From Apilactobacillus waqarii (GTDB taxonomy: Bacteria > Bacillota > Bacilli > Lactobacillales > Lactobacillaceae): a stretch of DNA of 64,000 nucleotides. The position numbers and the translations under genes were made by a program. Positions 53,743-63,454 of the stretch are shown here, piece by piece (positions within the stretch are counted from its first letter, which is position 1; each line of letters opens with the position of its first letter). The notes beneath the pieces were generated by a model, which saw only the letters and a list, made by a program, of their open reading frames with translations, did no database searches and was not told the origin of the DNA. The stretch lies in assembly GCF_019061205.1 (NCBI RefSeq), contig NZ_JAHQYH010000001.1, positions 186,001-250,000 of the forward strand. The letters are read 5' to 3'.

Positions 53743-56233
53743 AGTATTCATTTAAATTTAGTACTGCCTTGTCATCTACTAGTTTTAAGATATCAGAATC
53801 ACAAGTAACATAAATTACCTGCATTGATTCGCTGATATTATCTAATAGCTTAATTGCATTACCTGTTCGTTGTTGATCGAACTCAGTTAGTCCATCATCA
53901 ATGATTAATGGCAAACGATAGTCTCTACCGAATACCACAGAAAGTGACAGAATCAACGCAAGATATAGTTGTTCAATTGTCCCTCTGGATAGTTCTCCAG
54001 CATCAAATTGAACCTTATCATCCCTAGTCACCTTTAACTTACTCTTGTAGTAAGTAATTCCCGTGTATCTATTATCGGTCAGAATTGCAAAGAATTCCTT
54101 TGCCTTGGATTCGAATAACGGAATTCTATCAGCAGTCGCAATGTTCAATGATTCATCAATCCAGGAATTAGCCAATTTCATGCTCATCCATTGATCAACC
54201 ATTTCATTAATTTCTGCTTCTAAATTACTTTGTTTTTGCACTAGTTCATTGTAGGTTCCATCAGCAATCACATGTTTCAACTGAATGTTTAAGCTTTCTA
54301 ATTGTTGGGATGCATCTAGTAATGATTGTTTTTCAGTAGTCATTTCTGCATCCGCTGCATTCAATTGATTCTCCAATTCAGTTACGTCATTAAAAGTATC
54401 TAAAGCCTTTATATCATCATCGGTAATTTGATCCTTAACATTTTGTAACTGGGCTGCTTTAATTGAATGATTTCTTTGTTGTTCCACAATCTCTTTAAAT
54501 TCATCACCGTTATCAACTTTTCTAGTATTTAAGAATTCAGAGTAGTCCTTCTTATACTGGATTTGTTTATCGATTAATGATGATTTTTGTTGGAGATAGT
54601 TTTGCAATTGATTATTGTTTCGTAAATTAATCGCATTTTCTTCATTCATCTTATTTAGATAAGTACGAATTTGTGAAAGCTGATTATCAAATGAATCATT
54701 AATGTTAAGGCCACTATATACTCGTTGCCATTCAGCAAAGTATGCTTTTAGACCCTCATTTAGTTGATTCATTTCTTCTTCATACTTATCCTTTTGATTA
54801 TTATCTTGAGTCTTACGAACTAAGTACTTTTGTTCTGATAACCAATCATCAACGTTTTCAGCATTAAAGGAATACTTATTACCATAATCTACTAATTGAC
54901 TATTTAATGCGTCAAGTTTTTGATTAGAATGACTATCTTCATTTTTCTTAAACTTAACGGATCCGGTATAAATACCACTCAAGAGTAGCACAATAATCCC
55001 AACGAGTTTTAATGCTCCCGGTAGTACAGTAAGCATTGCGATTCCAATAACTACACCAATTAAACCAATGATAGAAAAACTATTAGATGGCTTTTGCTTT
55101 CTTGTTTGAATTTCAGCAAGTTGTTGTTTAATGCTTTCAATTTCAACGATATCATCCCTGCTAGCAACAACCTGTTGACTATCTTGGCGATCAATCTCGT
55201 TAATCATTGATTGGTTAACGCTTAACTGATTGATTTGTTCATTCACCTTGGAGAATGATTGAACCAGTTTATCAATTTCAGTCTTGTAATCATTGAACTT
55301 CTTCAAATCATCATCGTTGTTCATTGAGGCATTTAATTGGTTAATGGATTTTTCGATACTATCGATTTGTTGATTGATTAAAAATAGGTGATTGGTTAAT
55401 TCATTAAATTTTTTAACATCGTCATCAGCAAATCCATCTTTGAATTCAAATTTATCTTGTTTTAAAGATGAAAGTTGTTGATAGACTGGCCAAACCTGTT
55501 TGAAATGATTTAACTGAGTTAGTTTCTTTTCTAACTCACTAACCTTTTGCTTAGATTGATTCATGGATGCTTCTAAAGAATTATTTTGACTAATTAATTG
55601 GTTGTAGTCATTTAAACTATTCTTGCTTTCAGCAATCTTGTCCAATAAATCATCGTATTCTTTAAGCTTTTGATTCAAAGGTGGCTTACGACCTGTTGGC
55701 GCGTATAAGTCCTTTGCTTCTTTATCAAACTTATCTCTTAGCTCTAACCATTGGTCACTTCCAACAAACCCAACCTTTTGAATGCGACTAACTAATTCAT
55801 TTTTACTCAACTTAGAAATTTGTTTAATATCTAAATCACCAAAATAAAATAGTTGTTCGAAGGTATCTCGATCAATGGGACCTAAAATCTTTTCTAAAAT
55901 TTCATTTGAGGTTTGCATATCATTATCAATATCGTAAACTGATAATTCTCCACCATGAGTTCCGGCAATTCTAGTTAGAATAAAGTGACGATTGTCATCG
56001 GTGGTGATTGTTAGTTTACCACCATATGATTTAGTGTCTCGTGGAATATATTGTTCATATGCACTTCCACGTCCATCGACATAACCAAACAAAATTCCTT
56101 CAATCAGGCTAAGCAAAGTTGTTTTCCCTGCTTCATTGTTACCAAATATGATTTGTAGGTTGTCATCATTAAAATCAAAGGATACGTCGTGCCATTTTCC
56201 ATAACCTAGCACTTCTAACTTATTAATCTTCAT
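53741..56233 (-). CDS. yhaN: YhaN-type SMC/Rad50-like ATPase
   Basis: About 830 residues. N-terminal Walker A IIFGNNEAGKTTLLSLIEG, long coiled-coil arms (about 180-680) interrupted by a hydrophobic stretch (SFSIIGLIGVVIGIAMLTVLPGA region, about residues 395-425), and a C-terminal ABC half with signature ELSRGTIEQLYLAL and Walker B LPLIIDDGLTEFD. Forms a SbcCD-like pair with YhaO. ATG at 56233 is preceded by AAGGAGGA and overlaps the yhaO end. Confidence 0.9.
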   Translation of the reverse strand: MKINKLEVLGYGKWHDVSFDFNDDNLQIIFGNNEAGKTTLLSLIEGILFGYVDGRGSAYEQYIPRDTKSYGGKLTITTDDNRHFILTRIAGTHGGELSVYDIDNDMQTSNEILEKILGPIDRDTFEQLFYFGDLDIKQISKLSKNELVSRIQKVGFVGSDQWLELRDKFDKEAKDLYAPTGRKPPLNQKLKEYDDLLDKIAESKNSLNDYNQLISQNNSLEASMNQSKQKVSELEKKLTQLNHFKQVWPVYQQLSSLKQDKFEFKDGFADDDVKKFNELTNHLFLINQQIDSIEKSINQLNASMNNDDDLKKFNDYKTEIDKLVQSFSKVNEQINQLSVNQSMINEIDRQDSQQVVASRDDIVEIESIKQQLAEIQTRKQKPSNSFSIIGLIGVVIGIAMLTVLPGALKLVGIIVLLLSGIYTGSVKFKKNEDSHSNQKLDALNSQLVDYGNKYSFNAENVDDWLSEQKYLVRKTQDNNQKDKYEEEMNQLNEGLKAYFAEWQRVYSGLNINDSFDNQLSQIRTYLNKMNEENAINLRNNNQLQNYLQQKSSLIDKQIQYKKDYSEFLNTRKVDNGDEFKEIVEQQRNHSIKAAQLQNVKDQITDDDIKALDTFNDVTELENQLNAADAEMTTEKQSLLDASQQLESLNIQLKHVIADGTYNELVQKQSNLEAEINEMVDQWMSMKLANSWIDESLNIATADRIPLFESKAKEFFAILTDNRYTGITYYKSKLKVTRDDKVQFDAGELSRGTIEQLYLALILSLSVVFGRDYRLPLIIDDGLTEFDQQRTGNAIKLLDNISESMQVIYVTCDSDILKLVDDKAVLNLNEY

Positions 56234-57410
56234 ACGTATCCTCCTTTCCACCTAGCAGTTTCATTTTTGTTTGTTCCATCAAATCTTCTTTGGATTCATC
56301 CAAATGTTGAGCAATAAAATCATACTTACGTAATGATTTAGAAACGGAACTGATTTCATCTTCAGAGAACACCTTTTCCTGTGCCTCATCCCAAATGTCT
56401 TGGTCAATTGATGACATCTTTTGATCATCGCTCAATCTGACGTTAATTTCATAAATCCATGCATTTAATTGTTCATAGTCCTTACTCAACGCATTGGTAA
56501 CTCGATATTCTAAGTCCTGTCTTTGACCATCAGAAATTGGGTTATTCAAGATGAGGTTCAAACTAATTAATTGCATATTTTCATACTTATGACCCATTAA
56601 AACTTGTAGGATATGATTTTTGGCACTTTCAACGTCAACAAAATCCATGCTTAAATCAAGTGTTAACCAATCGATTAATGATGTGGCGTGGAATTGTGCT
56701 TCCAACTTTCCACTTTCATCATCAACTAATAGGTATCCCTTATCGCCTGGTTCGTTTTTATGTCTTCCCTGAATGTTACCAGAATAAAATACCAGTGGGT
56801 TTTCATTTAGTTGTTGGCGTTTGTGAATATGACCTAATGCCCAATAGTCATATTTCTTGCTTATAAGGTCTTCTAACGAGAATGGAGCATAATGATCCCC
56901 TGTTTGTTCCAAACCACCGTGTAGCATCCCTATTTGCACGTCTACATCATTTTTCACTGGATATTCGTCAATTTTCTTGTCTGTAATCCATTTATTGGCA
57001 TAACTAAAACCGGTAATGGCTATTTTTTTACCATCTAAAGTAAATGTTTTGGTTTCAACTTCGTTACCAAAGACATGAACGTTGTCAGGGAATGATACTG
57101 ATTCTTTTTGCATATCAAAATAATCATGATTTCCATAAATCATGTATACGTCAATATTGTGTTCATTTAGCTTTTGCATTTGCGACTGAAAGAAATCATA
57201 AGTCTTAGGGGTTTGATTGTCTCGATCAAACAAGTCACCGGCCAACAATACGAAATCAACATCGTATTCAATGGCATCATTTACAATTCTTTCAAATGAT
57301 TTAAAGGTAGAATCATATATTTGTTTCCATAATCCATTTGGAGTTTCATCATTCTTCAAACCCTTAAACGGACTCTCCAAATGTAAATCAGCGGCATGAA
57401 TAAATTTCAA
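56223..57410 (-). CDS. yhaO: YhaO-type Mre11/SbcD-like exonuclease
   Basis: About 395 residues. Metallophosphoesterase motifs KFIHAADLHLESP, LLAGDLFDRDNQT, YGNHDYF, MLHGG and ALGHIHKRQ are all in place, so the two-metal centre is intact. The C-terminal part is the capping/ATPase-binding region. TTG start at 57410, eight bases after AAAGGAG. In Bacillus yhaO-yhaN are followed by the exoribonuclease gene yhaM; here prsA converges instead and yhaM is not in the window. Confidence 0.92.
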   Translation of the reverse strand: MKFIHAADLHLESPFKGLKNDETPNGLWKQIYDSTFKSFERIVNDAIEYDVDFVLLAGDLFDRDNQTPKTYDFFQSQMQKLNEHNIDVYMIYGNHDYFDMQKESVSFPDNVHVFGNEVETKTFTLDGKKIAITGFSYANKWITDKKIDEYPVKNDVDVQIGMLHGGLEQTGDHYAPFSLEDLISKKYDYWALGHIHKRQQLNENPLVFYSGNIQGRHKNEPGDKGYLLVDDESGKLEAQFHATSLIDWLTLDLSMDFVDVESAKNHILQVLMGHKYENMQLISLNLILNNPISDGQRQDLEYRVTNALSKDYEQLNAWIYEINVRLSDDQKMSSIDQDIWDEAQEKVFSEDEISSVSKSLRKYDFIAQHLDESKEDLMEQTKMKLLGGKEDTYED

Positions 57411-57427
57411 TTTAACTACTCCTTTAA

Positions 57428-57470
57428 CTAAAAACGTCGTATCACTTAATAACAATGATACGACGTTTTA
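57428..57470 (-). terminator. Terminator of the PBP gene
   Basis: AAAACGTCGTATCA and TGATACGACGTTTT form a 14-pair stem around an 11-base loop, then TTAGTT on the minus strand. Confidence 0.85.
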
Positions 57471-57485
57471 TATTAATTGGTCAAT

Positions 57486-59579
57486 TTAGTCTCCAACAAA
57501 TTTCTTGGCATCATTCCACCAATTACTTGCGTTCTTCTTTAAATTGTCCCAACCTTTTCCAAGACTCTTTGATACTTGGTTGGCACCGTCAGAAACACTA
57601 TCCCAGAAACTAGAATCAGAAGAGCTGTTAGCCTTCTTTTCTTGTGAATCCATATAAGCGGCATCTTTAACACTAAAGTTATTGTTACCAGTAGTTGGTA
57701 AAATTTGTTGCAACTCGGTCTTAAACAATGGTCCTACCCCAGTTCCACTTAGGTTTTCCAAGTGATGCCCGGCGTTGGTATTATCAAAACCTTCCCAGGT
57801 AGCAACAACCACTTTTGGTGTGTATCCAATAATCCATTTATCTCTTGTAGCATCTGAGTCACCGGTGTTATCGGCTTCAGTACTACCAGTTTTTCCGGCA
57901 ATTGAGTATCCACTTGGTTTAGCGGATGCCCCAGTACCGTTATCGAAGACACCTAGCATCATACTAGTCATCTTATTAGCGACATCTTTTGACATTACCT
58001 TCTTAGAAGTTACTGATTCATTATTAACAATTACATTTCCTGAAGAATCAACAATCTTTCTAATGTAATGAGGTGTAGTCATGTTACCTTCATTTGCAAA
58101 CGCGGTATAAGCTCCTGCCATTTGTTGTGGTGATACACCCGTAGATAGACCACCTAAGGCTAATGCAAGGTTCTTGTCCTTCTTTTGAACAGGTAGACCA
58201 AATGACTTAACCGATTCATAACCCTTGTCGACACCAATCTTATGAAGCAACCATACAGCTGGTGCATTCATACTTTGCGCTAACGCGGTGTACATAGGAA
58301 CAGTTCCTGTATATACGTTGTTGTAGTTTTCTGGTGTGTACTTGTTAGAACCATATGATGTCTTCTTATTTTGAAGCATGTCATTGTAGTTATAACCGTT
58401 TTCCAAAGCCGGTGTGTAAACAGCTAGTGGTTTAATGGTTGAACCTGGTTGACGTTTAATTTGAGTCGCACGGTTGTACCCACGGAATACGTGTTGACCA
58501 CGTCCACCAACCACAGCAGTAACTCCACCGGTACTTGGATTCAACGCAATGGAAGCCGCTTGGACCTTAGTACCATCAGAAGCGTTGCTTGGGAAGTTAC
58601 TATCGTTATCAAAATCATCTTGCATACTGTTTTGTTGATCTTGATTTAGCGTTGTATAAATCTTGTATCCTCTGTTCATGATGTCTGATTCGGACAATCC
58701 ATACTTATTAATCGCTTCGTCAATCACAGCATCGAAGTAGTATGGGTACTTATAACCATCCTTGTATTGGTAGGTATTCTTTACTTGGATTGGTGTCTTC
58801 TTTAGCTTGTTTGCTTCTGATTGACTAATCTTATTGTTATCAGCCATCAATTGTAAAACAACGTTTCTTCTATCCAATGCTAACTTGGGGTGATCAACAG
58901 GATTGTATGCACTTGGATTAGTTAGCATTCCTGCAATCACAGCAGCATCTTGGACGGGTAAATCCTTAGCATCCATTCCAAAATAACGTCTTGATGCATC
59001 TTCAACACCATAGACACCATTTCCGAAGTATGAGTTATTCATGTACATAGTTAAAATTTGATTCTTGCTGTATACATTTTCAACTTGAATGGATAAGAAT
59101 AGTTCTTTTAACTTTCTGCTGAAAGTTTGTTGTTGGGTTAAGTATGCATTCTTTACCAATTGTTGAGTAAGAGTACTTCCACCACCACTAATGTAGTCAC
59201 GACGCATAATCTTGTTCTTGACCATTAATAGCATCGCACGGCCAAATCCCTTAACAGAAAAACCGTGTTCATTGTAGAAGTTTCTATCTTCAGTTGATAG
59301 GATTGCGTTTGGAATATTCGGTGAAATATCCTTAAATCCAACGTATGTTCCTTTTTGTGAATAGATTTTACCGGCTTTTTTATTATTACCATCGTAAATT
59401 ACGGTAGATTGTTCCAAAGATGATTGCAGGTCTTGAACATGCGTGGTCTTTGCAACAAATGTGCAATAAGCACTCATTACAAAAAATAGTAATAAAAACA
59501 TGACGATAATCCAACGAGTTAGTTGGTATCGGTGCCAAATCTTTTTAAAAGCACTTTTTGGTTTTTTATCATTTTTCAT
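57486..59579 (-). CDS. Class A penicillin-binding protein (PBP1A/2A type)
   Basis: 697 residues. Cytoplasmic basic tail, one membrane helix (about 18-40), glycosyltransferase family 51 domain (STEDRNFYNEHGF, GGSTLTQQLVKN, YFGNGVYGVEDASRRYFG) and transpeptidase with PGSTIKPLAVY (SxxK), AQSMNAPAV (SxN) and AGKTGSTEAD (KTG). Polymerises and cross-links peptidoglycan. The C-terminal tail (about 645-697) is Ser/Asp/Trp-rich and not part of the catalytic folds. Confidence 0.94.
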   Translation of the reverse strand: MKNDKKPKSAFKKIWHRYQLTRWIIVMFLLLFFVMSAYCTFVAKTTHVQDLQSSLEQSTVIYDGNNKKAGKIYSQKGTYVGFKDISPNIPNAILSTEDRNFYNEHGFSVKGFGRAMLLMVKNKIMRRDYISGGGSTLTQQLVKNAYLTQQQTFSRKLKELFLSIQVENVYSKNQILTMYMNNSYFGNGVYGVEDASRRYFGMDAKDLPVQDAAVIAGMLTNPSAYNPVDHPKLALDRRNVVLQLMADNNKISQSEANKLKKTPIQVKNTYQYKDGYKYPYYFDAVIDEAINKYGLSESDIMNRGYKIYTTLNQDQQNSMQDDFDNDSNFPSNASDGTKVQAASIALNPSTGGVTAVVGGRGQHVFRGYNRATQIKRQPGSTIKPLAVYTPALENGYNYNDMLQNKKTSYGSNKYTPENYNNVYTGTVPMYTALAQSMNAPAVWLLHKIGVDKGYESVKSFGLPVQKKDKNLALALGGLSTGVSPQQMAGAYTAFANEGNMTTPHYIRKIVDSSGNVIVNNESVTSKKVMSKDVANKMTSMMLGVFDNGTGASAKPSGYSIAGKTGSTEADNTGDSDATRDKWIIGYTPKVVVATWEGFDNTNAGHHLENLSGTGVGPLFKTELQQILPTTGNNNFSVKDAAYMDSQEKKANSSSDSSFWDSVSDGANQVSKSLGKGWDNLKKNASNWWNDAKKFVGD

Positions 59580-59651
59580 CTAGTATGATTACTCCTTCAC
59601 TGATGATGATATTAATACTATTTTAACCCAAATCAACTCTAATTGGTAAAA

Positions 59652-59687
59652 TAAAAAACAGATTTAACTAATTGTTAAACCTGTTTT
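59652..59687 (-). terminator. Terminator of argS
   Basis: AACAGGTTTAAC pairs with GTTAAATCTGTT with one G-U pair, followed by TTTTATTTT on the minus strand. Confidence 0.8.
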
Positions 59688-59693
59688 CTTTAA

Positions 59694-61385
59694 TTACATT
59701 TCGTCTGGAGCCTTAACACCAAGTAATCTTAGTGATTCTTTAAGAACGATTGATACTGATTTAACTAATGCTAAACGAGCATCTCTTTGTTCATCATCAT
59801 CCAAAATCTTAGTGTGAGCGTAGTACTTGTTAAATGACTTAGCAAGTCTTAATGAGTACTTAGCGATAACTGAAGGTTCAAATTCATCACAAGCCATCTT
59901 AACTCTTGCTGGGAAGTCATTTAGTAACTTAATAACGTTCCATGATTCTGCATCGTTAAGCTTCTTGTCAACGTTTGAGAAGTCAATGTCACCGGCTTTA
60001 CGTAAAATACTTTCGGCACGTGCACGAGCGTATTGTACGTATGGTCCAGTTTCACCTTCAAAACGTAGTTGATCTTCTAAGTTAAAGTCAATGTTGTTAA
60101 TCTTTTCATTCTTCAAATCACCAAATACAATGGCACCAACACCAACTTCTTTAGCAACTTCTTCCTTGTTAGGAAGATCTGGGTTCTTTTCAGCAATTTG
60201 CTTCTTAGCAATTGCGATTGATTCGTTCAATACTTCGTCCAATAGGATGATACGACCTGAACGAGTTGATAGTTTCTTACCATTTACAGTAATTAGACCA
60301 AATGGGATGTGGTGTAAGTTCTTAGCTGAAGGAACACCCATTTCCATTAATACAGCCTTCAATTGCTTGAAGTAGTATGTTTGTTCTGAACCAACAACGT
60401 ATAGGTTCATAGCTGGATGATAAGTTTGGTCACGGTAAATTGCAGTCGCAATATCTCTGGTGATGTATAGTGAAGCACCATCACTCTTCAAGATTAATGC
60501 AGGGTTTAAATCATATTTTTGTAAATCAACGATTGTAGCACCTTGTGACTTACTTAATAGACCCTTTTCTTGTAGTGAATCAACAACATCTTGTAGCTTG
60601 TCATTGTAGAAAGCTTCACCATTGTAAGTATCAAAAGTAATACCTAACTTGTCGTAGATTTCACCAAAGGCTTCAAGTGATACTTCTCTAAACCATTTCC
60701 ATAGTTTAGTTGCTTGTTCATCACCATTTTCAAGTTTTCTGAACCAATCTCTAGCAACATCGTCTAGTTCAGGTTGTTCCTTATCAATTTTGTGGAACTT
60801 AACGTAGTATTTAACTAAGTTATTGATAGGATCTTTTTTAACGTCTTCTTCGTTACCCCACATTAGGTATGCAGTGATTAACTTACCAAATTGAGTTCCC
60901 CAGTCACCCAAGTGGTTATCCTTAATTGGGTTGTAACCATTTTTACGTAGGATTTCGGCAACAGAATTACCAATAACAGTAGATCTTAAGTGACCCATTG
61001 AAATAGGCTTTGCAATATTTGGTGAAGACATATCAATGGTTACGTTACCACCCTTACCATCTTCGTTTTGACCATAGTTTTCCTTTTGGTCTAATACAGC
61101 TGATAGTACGTCTTCACTAAAGTTAGATTTGTCTAGGAAAAAGTTAACGTATGGTCCAGCAGCTTCAACATGGTCAAATGAACTTTGATCAATCTTTTCT
61201 ACTACATCAGCAGCGATTTGTTGAGGTGCCTTTCTAAACTTTTTAGCTAAAATAAATGTAGGGAAAGCTAAATCACCCATTTTTGAATCTTTAGGTCTTT
61301 CAATTTTTGGTAGAATGTCTTCTACAGATAGTTCGTTGTCCAATGCTTGAGAAAGAGCATTAGCAACTAATTCTTTGTTTTCCAT
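59694..61385 (-). CDS. argS: Arginyl-tRNA synthetase
   Basis: 563 residues. N-terminal additional domain, the class I HIGH-type motif in SSPNIAKPISMGHLRST (Ser in the first position, as often in Gram-positive ArgS), KLSTRSGRI as KMSKS equivalent, and the DALR anticodon-binding domain at the end. Charges tRNA-Arg. GGAGG lies nine bases before the ATG. Expression is controlled by the T-box leader at 61409-61610. Confidence 0.96.
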   Translation of the reverse strand: MENKELVANALSQALDNELSVEDILPKIERPKDSKMGDLAFPTFILAKKFRKAPQQIAADVVEKIDQSSFDHVEAAGPYVNFFLDKSNFSEDVLSAVLDQKENYGQNEDGKGGNVTIDMSSPNIAKPISMGHLRSTVIGNSVAEILRKNGYNPIKDNHLGDWGTQFGKLITAYLMWGNEEDVKKDPINNLVKYYVKFHKIDKEQPELDDVARDWFRKLENGDEQATKLWKWFREVSLEAFGEIYDKLGITFDTYNGEAFYNDKLQDVVDSLQEKGLLSKSQGATIVDLQKYDLNPALILKSDGASLYITRDIATAIYRDQTYHPAMNLYVVGSEQTYYFKQLKAVLMEMGVPSAKNLHHIPFGLITVNGKKLSTRSGRIILLDEVLNESIAIAKKQIAEKNPDLPNKEEVAKEVGVGAIVFGDLKNEKINNIDFNLEDQLRFEGETGPYVQYARARAESILRKAGDIDFSNVDKKLNDAESWNVIKLLNDFPARVKMACDEFEPSVIAKYSLRLAKSFNKYYAHTKILDDDEQRDARLALVKSVSIVLKESLRLLGVKAPDEM

Positions 61386-61408
61386 TATCCAAAACCTCCA
61401 TAAATATA

Positions 61409-61610
61409 TAAAAAGTCTCTTACAATATTAATAATTGTAAGAGACGGAATAACCCGCGGTACCACTCTATTTGATATAAAATATCCGCTTTATTATTTAA
61501 TTAATCATAATTCTAAAAAGTGCGAATTCAACATACCCTAATCATCGGCTCTCACCAAATCCGATGTCGCTTGTTAATGGAATATGTCTACTAGTCTTTT
61601 ATTATCGAAC
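61409..61610 (-). promoter_or_regulatory. T-box leader (arginine) of argS
   Basis: The antiterminator sequence AGAGTGGTACCGCGG is present at 61453-61468 (minus strand), followed by the terminator GTCTCTTACAA..TTGTAAGAGAC with T residues (61409-61446). In the 5' part, GAATTCGCACTTTT offers CGC (Arg) as specifier codon. The leader begins directly after the tRNA-Gly gene, so tRNA-Gly and argS may share a transcript. The 367-base gap between argS and the next gene is filled by this element and the tRNA. Confidence 0.9.
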
Positions 61611-61634
61611 AGTATCTGTCGGTTTACGCGACAA

Positions 61635-61705
61635 AGCGGGTAACGGGAATCGGACCCGCGACCTGAGCTTGGGAAGCTCATATTTTACCACTAAACTATA
61701 CCCGC
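61635..61705 (-). tRNA. tRNA-Gly (anticodon CCC)
   Basis: 71 bases on the minus strand including discriminator T; the CCA end is not encoded. Acceptor GCGGGTA/TACCCGC, D-arm GTTT..AAAT with GG in the loop, anticodon arm TGAGC-TTCCCAA-GCTCA, T-arm GCGGG-TCCGATT-CCCGT. The anticodon CCC reads GGG. The T-loop has C at position 55 where nearly all elongator tRNAs have U (pseudouridine). A small hairpin TGTCG..CGACA follows directly. Confidence 0.92.
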
Positions 61706-61752
61706 AGATACAAAAATTATTATATCACACGTTACAATTTTTGGTAAGTTTG

Positions 61753-61977
61753 TTAAGCTGTTTTTTTCTTTGATGGTTTAGCAACTTTCTTGCTAACAAC
61801 CGCACGCTTATTATATTCATTAACGACGATGCCATCTTCTTCATGGTGTTCATCGATAAAGACCATTACTGAATTTTCATATACTTTTTCAATTGTTCCA
61901 GCAAAGTCATGTTTTAAATAACCGAATCTAGGTGCAGAAACGTGGTCGCCAATTTGTAATTCTTTTGGTTCAGCCAT
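61753..61977 (-). CDS. Small DUF2187-like protein
   Basis: 74 residues. IGDHVSAPRFGYLKHDFAGTIEKVYENSVMV resembles a KOW/SH3-like barrel as in DUF2187 proteins; the end is lysine-rich (KKVAKPSKKKTA), suggesting nucleic-acid contact. The family's function is not known. GGAGGC lies before the ATG. Family assignment is from memory of the pattern and moderately sure. Confidence 0.75.
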   Translation of the reverse strand: MAEPKELQIGDHVSAPRFGYLKHDFAGTIEKVYENSVMVFIDEHHEEDGIVVNEYNKRAVVSKKVAKPSKKKTA

Positions 61978-62081
61978 CTTTTTGCCTCCTTAATAAAAAA
62001 TAACGCGATATTGATAATATCAAAACGCGTTATTAATATCAAGGTATTTTTTAGAAAATATTAATATCTCCTAATTGCTGA

Positions 62082-63011
62082 TTAATCAGTAATTTCACGA
62101 GTTTTTTGATTAATATAATCTGCTGAAGCTTGAAGTTGTTTTTGTTCCTTTTCAGGAAGATCTAAATCGATTTGTTTTTCAATTCCATTTCGTCCAACAA
62201 TTGCTGGATAAGATAGGTATGTACCGTATTCTTCGCGGTAATTTGATACAGCTAATTCTGTTTTAGCATCTTGTAAAACAATTTCAGCTAATTTAACAGC
62301 CGATGCTGAAATAGCAAAGTTAGTGTATCCCTTACCACTATGAACCGTAAATCCACCCATACGAGCATCATTATCGATCTCATCTAAATCAATATTATAT
62401 TTTTCTGCGTAGTCGAAAATACTCTTATCAAATACTTGAACTGTTGACCATGCAGTAAATTGAGAATTACCGTGTTCACCCAGGTTGTAACCAATTACTG
62501 AACGAGGATCAATGTTAAGTTTTGCTGCGACTGCCCTCTTCATTCGAGCAGAATCTAGAAGTGTCCCTGTTCCAATAACACGTTCTTTGGCAAAACCAGT
62601 CTCGCGTTGATATAAGGAGGTAATGACATCGTTTGGATTAGTAATTACAATAATAATCCCATGGAAACCTGACTCTTTAATTTGTTTTGCAACATCTTTA
62701 ACTTCTTCAACGTTAGCTGTTAGCTCTGCAAAACGGTCATGTTTATCCTTATTAGCATTAATTAATTCCATGTGGCCAACCGCTGAAATAATAACGTCCG
62801 CATCAGCTAAACTTGCGTAGTTATTAACTTCAATGTTTGTATGGAACTTAAGATTAGACATTGCATCTCTAAAGTCTAATGCATCTGAATTCACCTTTGC
62901 ATCGTTGTGATCAATCATGACCAAATCATCTGCAATTCCTGAAACGACAATATGATGAGCAACTGCTGCACCAACGTTACCGTCTCCAATAATACCAATT
63001 TTTCTTGTCAT
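62082..63011 (-). CDS. L-2-hydroxyisocaproate dehydrogenase-like enzyme (LDH/MDH family)
   Basis: 309 residues. N-terminal NAD motif IGIIGDGNVGAAVAHHI, catalytic loop with the conserved Arg in DKHDRFAEL, active-site His in GYNLGEHGNSQFTAWS. The Asn-Ser-Gln after GEHG and the altered substrate loop (AVGHMELINANKDKHD) are typical of L-HicDH rather than L-LDH, so branched 2-keto acids are the likely substrates. AGGAGG lies before the ATG; promoter at 63040-63067. Confidence 0.9.
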   Translation of the reverse strand: MTRKIGIIGDGNVGAAVAHHIVVSGIADDLVMIDHNDAKVNSDALDFRDAMSNLKFHTNIEVNNYASLADADVIISAVGHMELINANKDKHDRFAELTANVEEVKDVAKQIKESGFHGIIIVITNPNDVITSLYQRETGFAKERVIGTGTLLDSARMKRAVAAKLNIDPRSVIGYNLGEHGNSQFTAWSTVQVFDKSIFDYAEKYNIDLDEIDNDARMGGFTVHSGKGYTNFAISASAVKLAEIVLQDAKTELAVSNYREEYGTYLSYPAIVGRNGIEKQIDLDLPEKEQKQLQASADYINQKTREITD

Positions 63012-63039
63012 AAAGCATACCTCCTTTAATGTTGTAGTT

Positions 63040-63067
63040 ATTCTATCACTCTAATATTTTAATTCAA
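63040..63067 (-). promoter_or_regulatory. Promoter of the L-HicDH gene
   Basis: TTGAAT, 16-base spacer, TAGAAT on the minus strand. Just upstream, TTATGAT occurs twice ten bases apart (about 63074-63091), a possible operator shared with the divergent gene. Confidence 0.6.
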
Positions 63068-63115
63068 GTTTTATTATGATTATTTATGATAAAATAACTA
63101 TCAGGAGGAGATATT

Positions 63116-63454
63116 ATGTGGGCTAGCTTAACACTAATAATGTTATTTATTTATATAGCAGTAACCATAATTGGTATCACCAGGGTCTCTGTTAAGAGAG
63201 TTATCCAATGGTTAATTGCTAGTCGAGTAATATATATATTAATACTGATTACGCAAATCGTTATCACCATTCGAGTTTCGGATCATCGTTTCTACACCGC
63301 AATATTTGCTGATGTACTAGCCGTCCTACTTGGTGGTCTAACAGAATTAAACTATACAAACAAACAGCAAAATCATCTTATTAATTTCAATGTGATTGGC
63401 CTAATCATTGTCATCATCGCTTTGATTAGCATCACCATCTATAATGTAATATAA
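63116..63454 (+). CDS. YisL-like (DUF1516) membrane protein
   Basis: 112 residues, four hydrophobic helices. The pattern TRVSVKRVIQWLIASRVIYILILITQ fits the YisL/DUF1516 family, of unknown function. AGGAGGAG before the ATG. Divergent from the L-HicDH gene, convergent with the racemase gene. Confidence 0.8.
   Translation: MWASLTLIMLFIYIAVTIIGITRVSVKRVIQWLIASRVIYILILITQIVITIRVSDHRFYTAIFADVLAVLLGGLTELNYTNKQQNHLINFNVIGLIIVIIALISITIYNVI

Noticed and set aside
59694-61385. ArgS HIGH motif starting with Ser (SMGH)
   Set aside because: From memory the first His is commonly replaced in Gram-positive arginyl-tRNA synthetases; the rest of the active site is intact, so this is not a sign of inactivity.
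61564-61773. 69-codon plus-strand frame through the tRNA-Gly gene
   Set aside because: It reads across the tRNA and the argS T-box leader, which fully explain the region.
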